Origin: Alphaproteobacteria bacterium
GTDB lineage: Bacteria; Pseudomonadota; Alphaproteobacteria; Caulobacterales; Maricaulaceae
Assembly (NCBI GenBank): GCA_016124665.1
Contig: WGNH01000008.1
Coordinates: 62,001 to 126,000, forward strand
Length of the DNA stretch: 64,000 bases
Reading direction: 5' to 3'
In this document: one piece after another, positions 63,648 to 64,000 of the stretch
How positions within the stretch are numbered: the first letter of the stretch is position 1
How the letters are laid out: every line of letters starts with the position of its first letter
The notes under the pieces: generated by a model
Seen by the model: the letters and a program-made list of their open reading frames with translations, nothing else
What the model was told of the DNA's origin: nothing
The model's database searches: none
Position numbers and translations under genes: made by a program

Positions 63648-64000
63648 CTATTGGCGGCCTTCGCGGGCGCATTGGGTTGAGGCATTCGCCATGAACATTG
63701 CGGCGGTGGCCATTTCTTCCATATCCATCCGGGTGCGCATCTCCATTACAGCCTCGGATTCCTCATTCAGCGTTGCAATCAGGAATTCCCGGCTGTTATC
63801 GCTCAGCTCCTCGTCGGCCTTTTCCGAAAGGCAGGTGCACATCGACACGGACTGATTCGAGGCGTTGAGGCAGGCGGTCACAAATTCATCGTCGGCATTT
63901 CCAGATGATGTGTCCGTTTCTGTTGTCATATTATCCATGGTGCCATCATTGCCGCTGGCGGCAGCACTGCCATCAGTTTCGGTGGTGCTTTGTGCGGGCG
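63648..64000 (-). CDS. Secreted Asp/Glu/Ser-rich protein, partial (N-terminus beyond window)
   Basis: The frame is open from the window edge. The in-frame ATG at 63938 is probably internal, because the sequence upstream (PAQSTTETDGSAAASGNDGT) looks like residues after a signal peptide cleavage site. The folded part is about 85 residues, helical and rich in Met, with four Cys (TACLNAS, SMCTCLSEK, TQCAREG), possibly two disulphides in the periplasm. No family recognised. Confidence 0.6.
   Translation of the reverse strand, partial: PAQSTTETDGSAAASGNDGTMDNMTTETDTSSGNADDEFVTACLNASNQSVSMCTCLSEKADEELSDNSREFLIATLNEESEAVMEMRTRMDMEEMATAAMFMANASTQCAREGRQ

Overview
The window reads as chromosomal DNA of a dimorphic or prosthecate alphaproteobacterium, most likely in the Caulobacterales/Maricaulales (Hyphomonadaceae, Maricaulaceae or close relatives). 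The reasons are a PodJ-type polarity factor, a TipF-type degenerate EAL protein, a SapC-family protein, alphaproteobacterial small families (DUF3035/BamF, DUF2093, DUF4170), GANTC and CtrA-like motifs upstream of podJ, and dispersed palindromic repeats of a kind common in this class. Base composition is GC-rich almost throughout. The clear exception is an AT-richer gene at 12.7-13.4 kb. The assignment is inference from gene content; no rRNA or tRNA gene is present to confirm it.

Layout. 0-5.1 kb: the N-terminal 920 codons of a PodJ-like protein and a secreted, very acidic protein of unknown function, both on the minus strand. 5.2-12.7 kb: a fatty-acid beta-oxidation operon (MerR regulator, two acyl-CoA dehydrogenases, thiolase, enoyl-CoA hydratase/3-hydroxyacyl-CoA dehydrogenase). 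It is interrupted by a DUF559 nuclease-like gene embedded in a palindromic repeat. 12.7-14.2 kb: an accessory patch with an AT-rich DUF2971 gene, two dispersed repeats, a DnaA box in a palindrome, and about 380 bp of unexplained non-coding DNA. 14.2-20.2 kb: membrane protein, Tat-type amidohydrolase, methyltransferase, LysR regulator, lipoprotein and TPR protein. 20.2-25.5 kb: hot-dog thioesterase, Zur, a Zur-box-controlled ZnuD-like TonB receptor with His/Asp-rich loops, an OmpW barrel behind a hairpin that covers its Shine-Dalgarno site, and SapC. 25.6-32.5 kb: DsbD-type reductase, pgi, two lipoproteins and a Tat-exported GH3 glycosidase. 32.6-34.7 kb: groESL with a CIRCE element and a sigma32-like promoter. 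34.8-45.3 kb: OmpA-family lipoprotein, TipF, HAD phosphatase, MaoC, ribF, lspA, BamF, a half-size GDT1 transporter, mutL, an orphan NIT-domain protein, rsmD, an RluB-type pseudouridine synthase and tadA. 45.2-51.1 kb: GNAT, TSUP, a third acyl-CoA dehydrogenase with two small membrane paralogues, an ACAD10/11-type phosphotransferase and an exported amidohydrolase. 51.1-55.1 kb: purD diverging from xseA, DUF2093 and an M23 peptidase. 55.1-64 kb: an envelope-lipid block (HtrB-like acyltransferase, lpxK, waaA, DUF374 acyltransferase, MsbA-like ABC exporter, DUF4170, PmbA), with a protein phosphatase, a MAPEG protein and a partial secreted protein.

How it fits together. Most genes are housekeeping or envelope functions in short, tightly packed operons, many with 1-4 bp overlaps. 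Recognisable regulation includes a LiuR-like operator before the beta-oxidation operon, a Zur box, CIRCE/HrcA at groESL, and candidate CtrA and DnaA sites before podJ. The places most worth a second look are: the DUF559/cloverleaf repeat unit inside the beta-oxidation operon and its repeat-only relative 4.6 kb away; the probable ATC start codon of the MerR gene; the SD-masking hairpin before ompW; the two-arm dyad ending 2 bp before tipF; and the non-coding region at 13.8-14.1 kb with its DnaA box framed by two GANTC sites.
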